Shown here piece by piece: positions 1 through 13,400 of a DNA stretch of 64,000 bases. The notes beneath the pieces are model-generated. The model had not been told where the DNA came from and ran no database searches. It was given only the letters and a program-made list of their open reading frames with translations. The position numbers and the translations under genes were made by a program. The DNA is from Sipunculus nudus (taxonomy: Eukaryota > Annelida > Sipuncula > Golfingiida > Sipunculidae), in the NCBI GenBank assembly GCA_026874595.1, contig CM049311.1, positions 74,156,953 through 74,220,952 on the forward strand, given 5' to 3'. The first letter of the stretch is position 1, and each line of letters begins with the position of its first letter.

Positions 1-2269
1 TGATTTATGTTGATTGACAGTGTACCTGTAGGCCATGAAGCGTTGTCAGAAATGACGAAAATATTTGCATCTTCATTAATGCGTTCCTCAGTCTTAGATG
101 TCATGACACTCTGGCGCTAGTAATCTGGTCGTAATGCCAGAGGGTCGATATGACGCCAGGGTGTATATTAATACGAATTACTGAATAAGTTTTATATTTC
201 ACTGTACGTGGCATTGATTTATCATTAATATCTATCTACCTAATCATCAATGTTACATGAAATGTACAGCCAACTTTTGGCAACTTCTCCGAGCAATCGA
301 AATGTTTATTTTTCTTTTTTTTTCTATATATACCAATTGGAGTTGGAAGCAGTCTACCGGAATGTCAGGAGTTGCAACTGGGAGTACTGAAGGTGGCCTT
401 GTGCGCCCGTCTCTATGCCTAGAGTAGGTCCATAATAGAGCAGGGTACCACTATACTGAGAGTATTGCCCAAGGTCATAACTAAAACGATAACTGTTAAA
501 CTTGCTTTTATTAAGGCTATATACTTTGGTGTTATTGTGAATGTTATTAGAGACACTGTTTAAGTTAAAATGTTTGGTCTAGTTTTATTACAAGATTGGG
601 TCATTGTGACCTAATTTCAGAAACTGGTGTTACTTTGCTATAGGGCAGAACTAATATATAAGAACAACTGTCCAGCATGCCCAGACAAGATTAAACTGCA
701 TTTAATTGAAGCAGTCATTAAAATGGAAAAATGGTTAATGGTGCGAGAGAGTTATATGTCGCTGTTTCCCAAGAAAGTTTGAACCAGAGCAGAGAAAAAT
801 GTTGGATGATATCGCGCTACCTGGAAAAATTGGCCCAAAATCAACAGTGACATTTCTTTTGACAACCAATGGTTGTAATACAATACAATGAAAAATGTTG
901 TTCTCCCTGTAAAATAGAAATAGCTATAAGATAGATAGTTGGCTCAGTGTTTTAGATAAGTTTGTCAAAAGTACGGACGCGGATACGGACGCTCATCCAG
1001 GGAAGCCATGGGCGGCTAAATATCTACTTATGACTTTCGAAGTAAACTGCAATATAATTAATGCGTTTCTTCATCAAACTTTGGTGTCGGCTGAGTCATC
1101 AGCTAATGAAAAATGAACGTTTAATTATGTATTTGATAAAAATCTCTGCACAAACAGAATTTTTTGCATAATATATTACACGGTAGCATGCATCCTCTCG
1201 ATACTTGCACTATATATCAGGGATGATCTGGACTTTACCCTATTGTTAATAAAGAAGCAGCTAGTGATTTAAAGAGACAGACATATAGTATTCATATATT
1301 AGTAACAGGAACATAGACTAATATCTACATATTCTGATACAGGGGTAGACATAGCGTGACATCAGCATTGATGCTGTATTTATCTCAGTCCAATTTGTCG
1401 TGCAAAATTAAAGGACCCATTCACCAATAAAACATGTTGAGTTAACACGAAAAATAGCTTCTTCTTCCCTTAAAAAGAAATCTGCATCTGCCAAAATATT
1501 GCCCTGAAACCATTCGCTTACTCCTGTAAATGAGTCTTAAAAACAGTGATTCGGGCGCGATCGCATATGTCAACATAAACATAACACGTGTCAATCAGCA
1601 GATGCCCTGACTGACATGGTCCAAAAAATGTAATACAATTATAATACTGGCTGAAACACCGCGTGTTGCCCCTCTTTTAAATCGGACCTCCGGTCAGACG
1701 GCCTTGTGACGTTAACCAGACTGTGTTTACCAACAAGCAGGGCTATAACAAGGTTTAAAACAGTCGTATGCTAGGAAATGAGACTGCTGGGATGGTTTTG
1801 CTGGGAAACTTTTGTATAAGGCAATCCTGAACTGATAGTTTGAAATAATAAGAATAATATTGCTCCTGATTATGTCCCTTTAATATAACGTGATACACCC
1901 ATTTTTGTACTTTGGTTTAGTGTAACATGGATCTCACGCTTTCAATTACAGATTTAACCGAAAGGGTCTAACGGTATAATATCATGTCATACCGCTTACT
2001 GTGTACACGGCAACAAGCTTACAAGCCACGGCAAATAATAAATTACAACTACAATTAATTGTCCTTGGTTCACGTTCATTAACCTAAAACGACCAGGATC
2101 GTATACATAATACAGTTGAACGTCTTATATAAATTATAAATTTCTCTTTATCAACTGCATGCCATTGAATTTACAAAATAAGACGCAATAATAATGAAAA
2201 CCCCCTTTATCTGATTTTATTATATGTTCCTAAACCATGCTATTTTGAAAAAGGATTAATTTATAAGGC
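1..2269. other. Intergenic or intronic AT-rich DNA, nothing recognised
   Basis: No reading frame of useful length, RNA gene or repeat was recognised here. A slightly GC-richer patch at about 1540-1760 has a more complex base composition and could be single-copy regulatory DNA, but nothing specific supports that. Confidence 0.5.
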
Positions 2270-3720
2270 TTTTCCAAGAAAATGTGTTTAGGGTTTCATC
2301 TACTTCATCACAAAATGTGCATTTACTTGTATCAATAATATGCAATTTATAAAGGAAAGTATTCAAAGTTAGTCTTCTGTGTAAAAAAAAAATATTGAAA
2401 CATGCGCAGATTGGAAGATATTGTACTTTGATACAGCTTAGAAAATCATTGATGAACTTAAATCAGTTATCCATTTTTGTGGTATCGCTTATAATAAACT
2501 AGCGTATTCAAGGAAATTAAAATTGTATTTGCATTTATCACATAATTCTTTATAACTCATAAAATAATTTTTTGCTTGAGAATGTTTTATTAGGTGCTTT
2601 ATATATTATCCCATTATTATAGAACTTTTTGGAAAATATTGTTCTGTTTTGTATTTTTATATTAAAATTGAATCTTAAACGCAATGTGACATTATGTCTT
2701 CAAAAGTGTTGGGATGATAAAAATTGTTTGCTTCACAAATGATTCATGGTCTCCTCCCAAAAGGGAACTTTACAAAGCATTATATCTGTCACATTTTCTT
2801 TTGCCAAGTTACAGCTGAATGAGTATTCTCCAAGTTTAAAAAATCCTAAGACTAATTTCTTCCATGCATTTCGAGAGTTTTCTTTAACAAGCGCTGTACC
2901 AATATAAATTTTAATGCTGCATTAATTTTCAGACTGTTTTTATTCATAGATATCATATTAGAAGCAAAATTCATCAACTTTTATGTATTATAAAAGTAAT
3001 CTCACTCTAAATAATCGAACGCTTTTTCAAAATCTATGGCCATTAACATTGTATTTAATTTATAATGATCCGCAAATCTTATGAAACTTGTAATCTTATT
3101 TATATTTTCACCAATGTATCTTTTTTTCATGAAACCTGTCTGGTTTTCATTAATTAAATCTGGTAATTTTTTTTTTAATCCTGTTAGCTAAATTTTTAAT
3201 AATAATCTTATAGTCTGTATTTAACAAAGTTAGTGGTCTCCAGTTTTATTTTATTTATGTTAGATCTTTTCCTTTTTTTGGTAGCACGTTTATAATTCTA
3301 GTCTTTGTGTTATTGAAAATTGTCCTACTTTAAATGAATATTGCATAGCTTTTATAAAATACTTTTTAATATCGTTCCAAAAAAAATATAAAATTCTCCT
3401 GTTAAGCCATCACTGCCAGGGGAATTACTATTTTTCATGTTTTTCAAGCTGTCAAATTGTTCATGCTCTACAAGTTCTTCAGCTGTTAAAGTGTTGATCT
3501 TTGGTATTTTGTTATTTTGAAAAGAAGGCATTCAAAACATTGGTGTTATCATAAGCCGAAGTATAAAGCTTACTAAAAAATTTTTTTCAGCTATTAAAAT
3601 TTCTTTTTGATCACAAACTACTTTTGCATTTATATTTAATTATTTTTATTTTTCTATTAAAGTTGCGTTTCTCTAGATTGAGAAAATATTAAAAAAACAT
3701 GTACTTTGATACTTCTTTTA
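2270..3720 (-). mobile_element. Decayed LINE (L1/Tx1-like) reverse transcriptase, antisense
   Basis: Read on the minus strand, this stretch gives broken reverse-transcriptase motifs in the correct order. They are SPGSDGLTGEFY (about 3385-3424), NWRPLTLLNTDYKI (about 3200-3250), QTGFMKKRYIGENI (about 3104-3148) and AIDFEKAFDYLE (about 3004-3045). A C-terminal zinc-knuckle-like KCTFCDEVDET follows near 2300-2330. This motif order and wording match the L1/Tx1-type LINE polymerase, which copies element RNA into the genome at a nick. The frame is interrupted by stops, for example directly after DFEKAFDYLE where the family usually has a tryptophan. The segment that should carry the YxDD catalytic box is shortened or shifted. 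I see no intact endonuclease domain upstream. It is a dead 5'-truncated copy. Confidence 0.85.
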
Positions 3721-5602
3721 ACAACGAAAGATATGCTAATCTTGTTATACAAATTGATAAAAAAAAGTTTATATTCCCTCATCTCCCTCGGAGAAAATAC
3801 AATTCAGTCTGGCATAATGTAGGCACACATATTAACGGCGCTCCTTACAGTTAACATTTACATACCAGTCATGTGATCAATATGATTGAAAAATTAGGTG
3901 CCGATAGTTTCAGCCTTTCCTTAGATAAATGGTTAAATATAAAATATGTTTAAAATTAAGTTCACCGAACGTCTGAATATTAGACAAATTTCCCTGAAAC
4001 CGCAATCTTTTTAAAAAAACTAAGCACAAGCCATGCTAATTTAAGTTCACTTTATTGTAAGGAACTGTTTATAATAAGGGGCCGTATCATGACGAACTTT
4101 TAATTTTGCTACCTCAACTTGAGAAAGTTTTTTTTTTATTTAGATCGTAGAAAATAGGTTTATGCGCTACAAGCTCGCATTTATCATGATTTAAAGTCTG
4201 TATGGCCTAGTGCCCGCCGCCACAATCATTATTCAGGTATATTTTGAAATGACTGACATATTTTTTACAATAAATAAAGAGCACGTTTGACTTGAAAATG
4301 GACATTGATAAAGCCCGTGTATATCTTTAAAATTGAAAAAGAGAAAGAGTTGGAAAGGTTTTCACAAAACTTGTTCGAATATCAAAGGAATTTATCTTTG
4401 TTTATAAATAGCTAGGGCTACCAGATTTCAATGGAGATGATGGGCCATATTACGCCCGGCTCTGTTCCTTTTAAAAATTATGAGCCATTCTTAGCTGTAA
4501 TTGAACGTAACTAATCATAAAATTTGTTAAGTATCATGTATATTATATAGATCACAATTATGTTTAGTAGGTGATGGTTAAAATAAATTCGAAAAAGATT
4601 TCACCTCTGCCTTGCCGTATACTTATAATAATTAAATTTTACTCGCAGCATAAAAATGGGTTCGCCCCTTAGATCCCGCCCCTTCTGCACCATTATTTAA
4701 ATGGGCCAATTACATGGAATCATACGCGCGAGATATTTTAAAACCGGAAAGAAATAGAAAATAAATCGAAATATTAAATACATTTGCCAGACAGTAAAAT
4801 TACAAGCGCTGTTAATGGTACTGAAGAAGTTTAAAAATATACACTAAAAGTACAAGCACTATTCTTCATATTGCAGATGTCGTCTCGGTTTTGGTGTCTC
4901 GATCGGAGAAGGGAATCAGAGGACGGATCGTACCATAAGGGTCAAAGATACATGGCCCGTATAAAAACAAAATATTTTTAAAGAGATGCAAATAAACCAT
5001 AAACGAACACATTCCCTCTTAAGAAACGCGAGGTTGGTGCCCGCCCACTTAAACGACACCACTGACCAAGCTCGGGGGTCTGTTTGTGTAATTGATAATC
5101 TTGTAGCCAGCGTCATCAATATAGCAGAGTTTCACGCGCTGTTAGCACGAGCCTCTCTGGATGAACTGCCATGATCCTCATTAACAAGTGACAAAGTGTC
5201 TGTTTATTGCGGTAAACGGAATTGATGAGGTATAGCGGGTTTGCACCTGACCCGTACTGCAGCCTGCTGAGAGGTTCTTACAACCATGATTCACATAATA
5301 TCAAAATAAACTATGCATTAAGAGCCTTTACGTCTAGACCAAACCAAACTTGTTGCTTGGTTAAAGAAATGATAACCGATGGCTTGCATGTCTTGTGGGT
5401 CTCTATTGCTGTTCAACCCACTCTTTCTTGACGGTGTATTATGAGAAACGCTCGGCTTAACCACATCTGAGCATTATCAACAAGTAATACATGTGTCTTC
5501 TGATGCACAGTGGTTATTAATGAGTATTGTATTGTCGAAAACCAAAGAAATATCTTAAAACAGACTCCCACAAACGATGTTTAAGGCACAAAAAAAATAA
5601 GG
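3721..5602. other. AT-rich DNA without recognised genes
   Basis: No exon-like frame or recognisable repeat was found. Short open frames near 4916-5174 and 5222-5431 overlap on opposite strands and show no domain, so they are treated as chance. Confidence 0.45.
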
Positions 5603-5785
5603 TATGGTTCTCAGGCACTTTTTTTCAGAAATCAGTGCGGGCGGGCGGTATTTTATTTTTGACCTTTTTTGGAGTGTCTCGATAAAAATGTCATATGATC
5701 AGGGAAAAGTATGAAAGATAAAAATCAAAATAAAATTGTTGATGCGGGGGGTTAACATTGACGCGGGCGGTGCCTGAGAACCATA
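5603..5785 (+). mobile_element. Short inverted-repeat transposon (MITE), copy 1
   Basis: The element begins TATGGTTCTCAGGCAC (5603-5618) and ends with its exact reverse complement GTGCCTGAGAACCATA (5770-5785), a perfect 16-bp terminal inverted repeat around about 150 bp of non-coding DNA. Just inside each end is a GCGGGCGG-type GC block, which contrasts with the AT-rich core. There is no transposase frame, so it would depend on an enzyme encoded elsewhere. A related copy lies in the opposite orientation at about 50030-50290. The target duplication is not clear; TA is possible. Confidence 0.8.
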
Positions 5786-5934
5786 GCTTTAATTTTTTTT
5801 GGCCTAACTTCAGCCATTTTAATTGCAACAAAAGTCATTAAGTCGAAGTTACTTCTCCTAGTTGACACCTCCATGAGGCGAACTCCAGTATAAAGTGGGA
5901 TATTTAGATAACTACCATTGTTCTCTACTCGGTA

Positions 5935-6130
5935 TTATGTTTAGCATATGTGGACACTTCAATATTCTCTCAAGTGTACGGTTTTAAAAAGAACCATTTG
6001 TCCACCCTTATCATGTCAAGTTATGTTGGCACCTCTATATTCTCTCAAGTGTATGGTATTTGAGACAACCATTTGTCTTATCATGTAAAGTTATGTTGGC
6101 ACCGCCATTTTCTGTTAAATGAGCACTTTT
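5935..6130. repeat. About 75-bp tandem repeat, roughly 2.5-3 units
   Basis: The phrase ATTCTCTCAAGTGTA recurs about 75 bp apart (near 5971 and 6046). The flanking phrases AACCATTTGTC, TTATCATGT and TTATGTTGGCACC repeat in the same order. The third unit is partial and degrades near 6130. It is non-coding. Confidence 0.75.
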
Positions 6131-6304
6131 GCCCTGCTCATGTGGACCATTCACAAACTATCTGTGAACTTTTTATTAAACATTTCCAATTCTTATTTAA
6201 GGTAGTTTAACTATTAATGACAGCAATCATAAACAAATGATTCAAGGAAAAATGGGTTTCACGAATGGCAATATCGTGATTCTATAAGCTAGTGTAAATC
6301 ATCA

Positions 6305-6650
6305 TGGCACCGGCATCTATGGCTCAGGGGTAAAGCACAGGACTAAAAGCCGGAAGATCGTGGGTTCGAATCTCAGCCAAGGCGGTGAGATTTTTCAATG
6401 TCGGCCCCCACCCAGGTACAGCGCTCTGCAGGCTGTATGGGAAGGCCCTGGCCAACGGCTGAGTTTCACTCACAAACGATTGCACCTTTTTGGGGTTTCC
6501 GATGGTATGACCCAGCAATGGGGACGATAACGCACCCAGAGCCTGCAGCTGCAGTAGTCACCGGGCCTGGTTGACGCTAGGATATAAAATGAGAGGAAGC
6601 GTGTAATACTGCCCTGCAAGTCCGAAACCGGAATGGAATTCTGAAAATAT
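6305..6650 (+). mobile_element. tRNA-derived SINE
   Basis: The head looks like a tRNA with an internal RNA polymerase III promoter: an A box at 6320-6330 (TGGCTCAGGGG) and a B box at 6363-6372 (GGTTCGAATC), spaced as in tRNA genes. The segment does not fold into a clean tRNA with a CCA-side acceptor stem. It is followed by about 270 bp of body containing GCTCTGCAGGC and GGTTTCCGATGG, with no gene, which is SINE structure. SINEs are copied by a partner LINE. The right end is not sharp and was placed where sequence complexity drops near 6650. Confidence 0.8.
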
Positions 6651-7549
6651 ACATATACGTAGTTAAGTTTACAATTAAAACATGAAGGCGGTTACCTCCA
6701 CAAAAAAAAAATTTGGTCTAACGTATTTATTTTGTATTTAGTTTCATAATTATTTCCAAAAGGACCCTAATATATTGCAGTTTGTCCCTGGACATTTGAG
6801 ATATTTGGAAATATGAAATGTGAATAACAAAATGTAAAAAAGAATGAGTATTGGTTTTCGTCTTTTGCAATGAATCAATGTCCAATGAAGACTTTCGTCC
6901 GTTCAGCTGAATGAGTTTACATTTAAGTGCATAAAAATTCGACCATTTCTCTTGGTATTATTTATCCTGCCAAACATGAATTAAATTTTTCTTCTTTAAA
7001 ATGTTTACTATTTTTTACGCACGTTTGTGTAGGACTTTTCCTGACACGTTTTCCAATTCACATGCAACCGGAAACACAGCTGCGACTCAGTATATAAATA
7101 AATTTAAAATGAAAGCTATAAACCATCATTACACAGAAAGAAACAACGGCCTCAGCTGTGTCTAATACAAACAAAACTAGATGCTCACATTACACAAGGG
7201 TTAAAAATCTCAATAAACAAATATAAAAACGTTAAGCATTATTTCAGACAAGGCCAAGAAGGTGAATATCACACAATGGTATTTCACATTTTTAGTATTG
7301 TATTCCTGAACAGGGCGTAGACCACAATTCAACGGAGACGGCGTGGAGGGGAGCTCCCAGGTCCAAATGATCTTAAGCTTTTAAAGAAACACCATAGTTG
7401 AATTCCCTAGATAGTCGCCGCTATGTTGTTATCAGAATTGCTATTGATTTGAGCATGAAAATATGTGGCCAGTTCTGGCAAGAGACTTAGTTACCATATC
7501 CTTTGGGGCAAGGGGAAAGCGCAGTTCGAGCGGAGCCACCGGTTTATAA
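6651..7549. other. Non-coding stretch
   Basis: AT-rich sequence with a more GC-rich patch at about 7310-7640. No exon with convincing splice sites and no repeat was recognised. Confidence 0.4.
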
Positions 7550-7747
7550 CTAGCGAATAAGGGCATGGGAGTGCAAACGGTAAAAGTCATCGGTCCGTCG
7601 ATAGAAGGCCCCGCCATCAACTTGCTGGGCCGGCGGAAGGGGTTGTCTCGCCAATATATATTTGGCATAACAAAACCACATCAAATAGCTGCCCAGCAAA
7701 GCACAAACTGCAAAACACCCCATTGTATATAAAACATTCTGTATCAT
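7550..7747 (-). CDS. Candidate small single-pass membrane protein, 65 aa
   Basis: The minus-strand frame runs from an ATG at 7747-7745 to a TAG ending at 7550. Residues about 4-28 are strongly hydrophobic (NVLYTMGCFAVCALLGSYLM and on), which would suit one membrane helix. A proline-rich and then basic/aromatic tail follows (RQPLPPAQQ, then YRRTDDFYRLHSH). The frame is open further upstream to a stop near 7811, so it could also be an internal or terminal exon. I do not recognise a family, and no poly-A signal is obvious just beyond the stop. A chance frame remains a real possibility. Confidence 0.25.
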   Translation of the reverse strand: MIQNVLYTMGCFAVCALLGSYLMWFCYAKYILARQPLPPAQQVDGGAFYRRTDDFYRLHSHALIR

Positions 7748-7981
7748 AAATGTTTTACAACTGGCCAAAGAATGAAACGCACGTGCAGAGAATTGATTTA
7801 TTCGTTAAGTGATCAACTGCCATGGGTTAATGTGAGAAATGGCGAAACACGATTTTTATACCAGTCAGTAACTGGAGTGAATTTATCTATGCGATTTACA
7901 AAAAGTCACCTGGTAGATTTACAAAAAAAACAAGACTTCCTGAGTAGAATTTCATGTTTTGTCGAGTGCATTGGAGATTAG

Positions 7982-10150
7982 CTTGTGTAAATGTACATAA
8001 AAGGGAATATTCTGAAGTCTATGACGTTGATTTTTTTACTTGATGAAAGTAAGTTTACTGTTTTAATTATCTGTAGATTTCTTTGTTATGTTTTCCATCT
8101 GAAAGTAATATATTTTATTTGAAAATTCTTTCACCGTAAACACATCTTGCATATATCTCTTTGAAATCTCCGTGGAAGAGGGTGTATTTAAAAGGTAACG
8201 CTGACTTTTCCTCACACAGACAGATCGATCGGACAGAGTTGGCAAGTGCACATATAACTTTTCGATTTTTTTGCTGCTTTGATCGTCAACATTATAAATA
8301 ATATTAAGTATTACTGCATTGAAATGCACCATGGATCTTACAAGAGACAACTTCTGTTGCAAGCAGAAATACCAGCTGAAGAGGACAACACTTCCATAAA
8401 AAGGAGGAGTCTCTCTCAGAAAACGAACAATAATCCAGAAACGTGTACACAGGTAATTGAGTGGAGCCATCAGGTGCATTTATGAATAACTTCAAGACGC
8501 TCTTAAAAAATTAATTGATGATAAGTAAAGCTCATCTGCGGTTGGGGTCCTATATATATGATGTCGCAGATGCATGATGTTTTGCTTATCAAATTCGATA
8601 ATATGCTTACAATAATTATTACGGCATTTAAGCCTTAAAGCAAAAATTTAAAGCTTGGCTTAATCTGTCAGTTTCTTCTCTATGCCAGACAACGCTCATG
8701 TTACCCTCATGTAATAAGCTCTAAAAGATTGTGTAACATGCATTACGTTTTAATTTAAAAATATATTTCAAACTTATTTGTTTTCACTTTACGAAGTTCA
8801 GTATATTACATAACATTATGTTCAGCATGTGCATGATAATAGTCGTACGCCGCCATTCGTTCATATTATATATCAGATTTTGGTCATATTTCACCCAAAT
8901 ATCTAAATACTAAGGATCAGCTAAGCTTTCTGTCTCAACAATAATAACGTGAACAAGTATCTATTCAGTCACTGAAAGTCAATAATCCATTAGAGGGTAA
9001 GGGTAAATCCAAAGTGAAAATATCCCCCCTCCCTAATCTTGTATGAATAGGACTGAAAATACTGAAAGCCATACAAGGCTAGAACATTTTTAATTTACCT
9101 TCTGGTTGCCAAAAACAAATACCAAAGTAAAAACCCCACAACTTTACCATGATAGTTGATAATACCAGTTTATTGTACCCTGAAAATATCATAAATAAGG
9201 CTTACAAGTGGTAAATCGGAAGATTTCTAAATATATATTTTACCAAATATGTCAATTAATATGTAAAGAAATCGATTTTCATGAAAAAACTAGTAACTAT
9301 GACAATGTATTCAAAGTTCTTGAACATGAACGTTTAAAGATCATCATGAAATAAGTTGAATTTTTCATTTTAGGTGTTAACAAATTTAATTATCAATCTG
9401 GTTTTGTGTAATAGCCGTCTTTTTTCTGTTTATTTGATTACACCGTGTACTTTTTCAGTTTTTGATTTTAGGTTTTTGTTGGACGTTTTAACTTTTCTGG
9501 TCTGATGGTAAATTGAAAGGAGAAATTCACTAATGTTTTCTAAACCTAAAGTACAGATATCGTTTAAATACCTTTTAATACGATATGTTTTGGTTTAGAA
9601 TTGTACATAGTATTTTTTTCACATAAAATGTACCTTAAATAGACCTACAATATCCCATTTGCACCTAAAGATAAATAAATTCGGGTTGGGGAGAGACGGC
9701 CCACGTCTCCCCTTGAACGGCGTCATGTTTAGCGTTTGACTCTTTTCCTTAAAGAGTCTGTCCAATATGAAAATGCTTCCACCTGGCCTGAGTTGGCCAA
9801 GAGGGGCCCACGGGGATGAAATAATACATTACATCATCATGACTGACTAAATTATTTGCTCTCCTTAGACCTCCGCGGCACCTATGATTATAAGGTTTTT
9901 GCCGACAGTGACTGAGGGCCTGAGGGGTTTGTAACGGCAGAAGTGACCCCAAAGGCCCTACATCGTTCCATTACAACCTTTACGTCTACAGAAACCTCCG
10001 CAAAGCTGCACTGCTCGCCAATTACCCACCGTAACAGACTGGGTGGCATTAATAGCCACCGCAGTATCAATAAGGACAGAAAACAAGTAGAAAACGCCCT
10101 CAGGGAACGGAGATAAAAGTTGGCAGGCTGTGTGAATTCGCGCGCCTGCG
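7982..10150. other. AT-rich DNA, no supported gene
   Basis: A 138-codon minus frame at 8063-8479 lacks any recognisable motif and overlaps plus-strand frames. A plus frame ending CTCAG-like at ACACAG/GTAATT near 8452 could mimic an exon end. Neither is supported. The composition becomes more GC-rich from about 9670 onward. Confidence 0.4.
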
Positions 10151-10377
10151 GAAGGCTGTGGGAGCAGACGACAGTGTAGGACAAAGCTGGTTGGCTGACA
10201 CAGAAGCACCATTACGATTGCATGAAAACTGAGTGCTGCGTCACATGTGCGGGCGTTCTGACACGGCATGCTAAATCAGCCCGCGGCAGCTCGGCCCTAG
10301 GACAATATATCAAAGCTTACGGGCTAGTCGCTGGACAACTCTTGCAGGAAAAGGCTATCCAACGCACACACACCAGC

Positions 10378-10426
10378 ATGAAGAGAACCATCGCTGCCGT
10401 CAGCCTCTGGATCGTTTTGGCAAAAG
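10378..10426 (+). CDS. Candidate first exon encoding a signal peptide
   Basis: An ATG with an A at -3 opens MKRTIAAVSLWIVLAK, a short basic start followed by a hydrophobic core, as in a secretory signal peptide. The frame meets a possible donor AAAG/GTGTGA at 10427, leaving one extra base (phase 1). It sits in a GC-richer island (about 9700-10450) with a weak TATA-like ATATAT at 10306-10311. No acceptor close downstream was convincing. The best-supported phase-1 acceptor in the window is the exon at 50947, which would require a 40-kb intron. The join is inference only. It may instead start a gene whose other exons I cannot see. Confidence 0.3.
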
Positions 10427-10469
10427 GTGTGAACGTTACTTTTTACCCATTTGCATTCTTTTAATAATG

Positions 10470-13400
10470 TTTCTTACAATATCCAAGTATCGTTAGTTTT
10501 ATACGATATGTAACTGAACTAGAAGTAATCAATGGTTTCACATGTACAACATGTGAAGTGCATGACAGTATAAAAGTGAAAAAGGAAACTTTTATATAAT
10601 GTTATGGTGTAATAAGTTTTAATAACTAAGGGGGGCTTCAAAACTTAAAACCAAAGTGGTCATATAATAAATCGCTCTGCAGTGATAATCAGTTATTTAA
10701 AAGATGCCAAACAGTCTTATATTATCATATAACATCATTGTTTATCTAAAATTCTTAACTTTATTAAAAACCCTGTTGCAATAAATTAAATGTATTGATG
10801 ATACCCACGAATTACCACAGTAAGAAATTTTGCAAACTAATCCCGCATGAAGGGTGCTTATCAACTAAAAATATAGCGCGGGGCGTCTCAAGGTTGTAGT
10901 TTTCTTGTTTTATACATTATTGAAAAAATGAAAAGATACGTCAGCCTGGCCCAGGGGACAACACTCCATTTGCTCGGCAGCCTGATCTGTGGCTGTGAAA
11001 GAGTTCGGTATCCACTTTGATATATAGCAACTGATACCATGTTCTTGGTGTAAGCTTGACCTTCTAAGTAAGTGAGTGGGCCAGTCCGTGGAACACGGTG
11101 TCTCAGATACGCCGTTCACTGTTTAGTTATCTATTTCAGATTCTAGGGTGATTTTCTTTCATTTTGATTAGGAAATGACCGCTATTTAACCCTTTTTTTA
11201 CCGGAGATCATTTGGCTGAGTCAAAGCTGTTTATAGAATGTGCATCTATATTCATAATTACTTTGATGTTAATTGTGAGTGTAAATCGTATAACTTACCT
11301 GGACCTTTTATAAACGTGATCCGACCATTAATTAAAATGAAAGGAATCAGATCAGAAGCTACAAATAGAAAGGGCGGGGTGGTTCACTTTTGTCTCTGAT
11401 AAACTTATTATACAATGTGTGTATATGAATAGCAGATGTAATGTGCATTAATTAATTTCGAGGTACTTGGTGTATAATTATCCAATTAACTTTTCCATAT
11501 AAACGCATGCAGTAAATGTGATATCTTTAATAAATTATAATTAGAGAATGTCTGCAGTAACGTCATATATACAAAATCATTACTTAACATATTCTGAAAA
11601 TAACTTTTGATTTTTTCGGGAGAGTTAACTTTACTGCCTTTCAAGTATCAACATGCAACATTCCAACCAACCTTCCAGCCTTCCGTTTCGTTCCATCGGC
11701 AAGAAATTCACCTTGTTCTGGACCGTGTATGAACTAACCAACTCAAATGTGTCTCAGTGATCTTTCCATTTACTCTTTTATAGTTATATATGAAGTTAAA
11801 AACGTCTTTATATGCAGTTTCACCCAGAACGTATTATATGGTGTGGTTTCGCGCACACGGCATAATAAAAAAGAGGCTCAGAGGGTTCTTGTGAACAGTT
11901 GCACACTTGGATCCAGATAGAATATTTGACCTCTTAAATTTAATCTGAATATATAAGTGCATAATTAAAATGGGTTTTCTTTTGAAAATAAAGCTCATCC
12001 GTTTGTCTGTTTCGAAGATATTGATACACTTTAGGGCAACAATGTATTTTCAGGCGCAACATACGCAGACCTTAATCCAATGTGTTAACTTTGTCAAGGT
12101 TATAATTTAATTTATTTTGTTCGACTATTACTTAATAAAGCTAAGAAAGTTTTAAAACAGCTGGTCTAAAAACCATCTCCAATAATTCTACATGTATTAA
12201 TATATGGATTTTTTTGTCGTTTTTCCAGTGCTTTAATGTCTATAATATATTTGCGATAAAACATGGAGCACTTCTGATAATTTTTGTTCGAATTTACGTC
12301 CCTTTATTTTGTTCTCACATTGGTGTTAATATATTCTTGAACATATTCCTGGCAACTTACACTGTTGTAGTTTTAAAGTAGTTAAAGTTTTAAATAATCT
12401 GAACTTAGGATATTACAAAGAAATGTAAGAGGTGACAGTAAATAAGTCATTGTGTAATGAAATTTAAAAAGCATTGGACATACTCCTGTTACCTTTGATG
12501 TCTATATCTGTGCCCCGATACCTCATCAACTGTTGAGTCTAGCAAGAGGATCTCAACAATACAAAATGTATATGAAAATGGATAGTTCATATCTCGATAT
12601 TATCTTTGTCGCTTCTTGTCGCTTAAGCTTTTGCTTAAAGAACGGAATTAAACTGTGATATAAAAGTTACAATCGAGATATAACTGTTCGAGTTGAGGGA
12701 AATTCTAGTTGTATGGTTATTTTGTCGGTTTTATGTTTATTTCAGAACAATATAAGACCTTTTCATTTAAGACATTTCCCTACTTCTTCCGTTTTATCTT
12801 CCTGACATGTTAGTGTATTTATTAGAGACCGCATTATCGGATTACTCTAGGGAAGGATTTCTGAAATGATTTTAGGGAGCCATTTTGGAAAAGATTTTTA
12901 TTTCTGTTTCATGTTCATCCTACAAATTAACCAGTGCTATTTTTAAGATGTAGCAATAATTTACACTCTTCCTAACATAAAAGCTCTATAATGTACACGT
13001 AAACCCCACTAGCAACGGATATAACATAGCGGCTGAGGGCTGGTTTCTGTTATTAAACTGGAAGTAAAAAAAAATGAGAATAGAAAAACATAAGGACATT
13101 ACGGTTTTACTTTTTCGCAGAAATTAGTTCTCTGCAACAACCAGATGCCCGCTCAAAACAATAAAGGTTAATTGAACGGATCAGATATTTATGTTCGTAA
13201 CGGAAAAGTACTAATAAGCGAACAAGAAAATGACCGCGCCTATAAAACGAACACAACAATAATTGGCACGGACCTCTGTATTGATAAAGAGCGACTTCCG
13301 CTTCCTTTTACAGAGATGTACAGTTGTAATGCTCTCACAAGGGATCAATAACAAACGAGCAATGAAGTTTATGTTTTTTTTCAACGTATTTCTGTTGGGG

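Noticed and set aside
2270-3720. Retroviral polymerase
   Set aside because: The motif order and wording are of a non-LTR LINE; no LTRs, protease or integrase were seen.
6305-6380. A functional tRNA gene
   Set aside because: A and B boxes are present, but the acceptor stem does not pair and a SINE body follows.
8063-8479. 138-codon minus frame and the overlapping 68-codon plus frame
   Set aside because: No recognisable domain, AT-rich composition and mutual overlap; the plus frame's possible donor at about 8453 lacks a convincing partner.
9888-10269. Two overlapping minus frames of about 100 codons
   Set aside because: They overlap each other in different frames within a GC-richer island and show no motif; likely chance.
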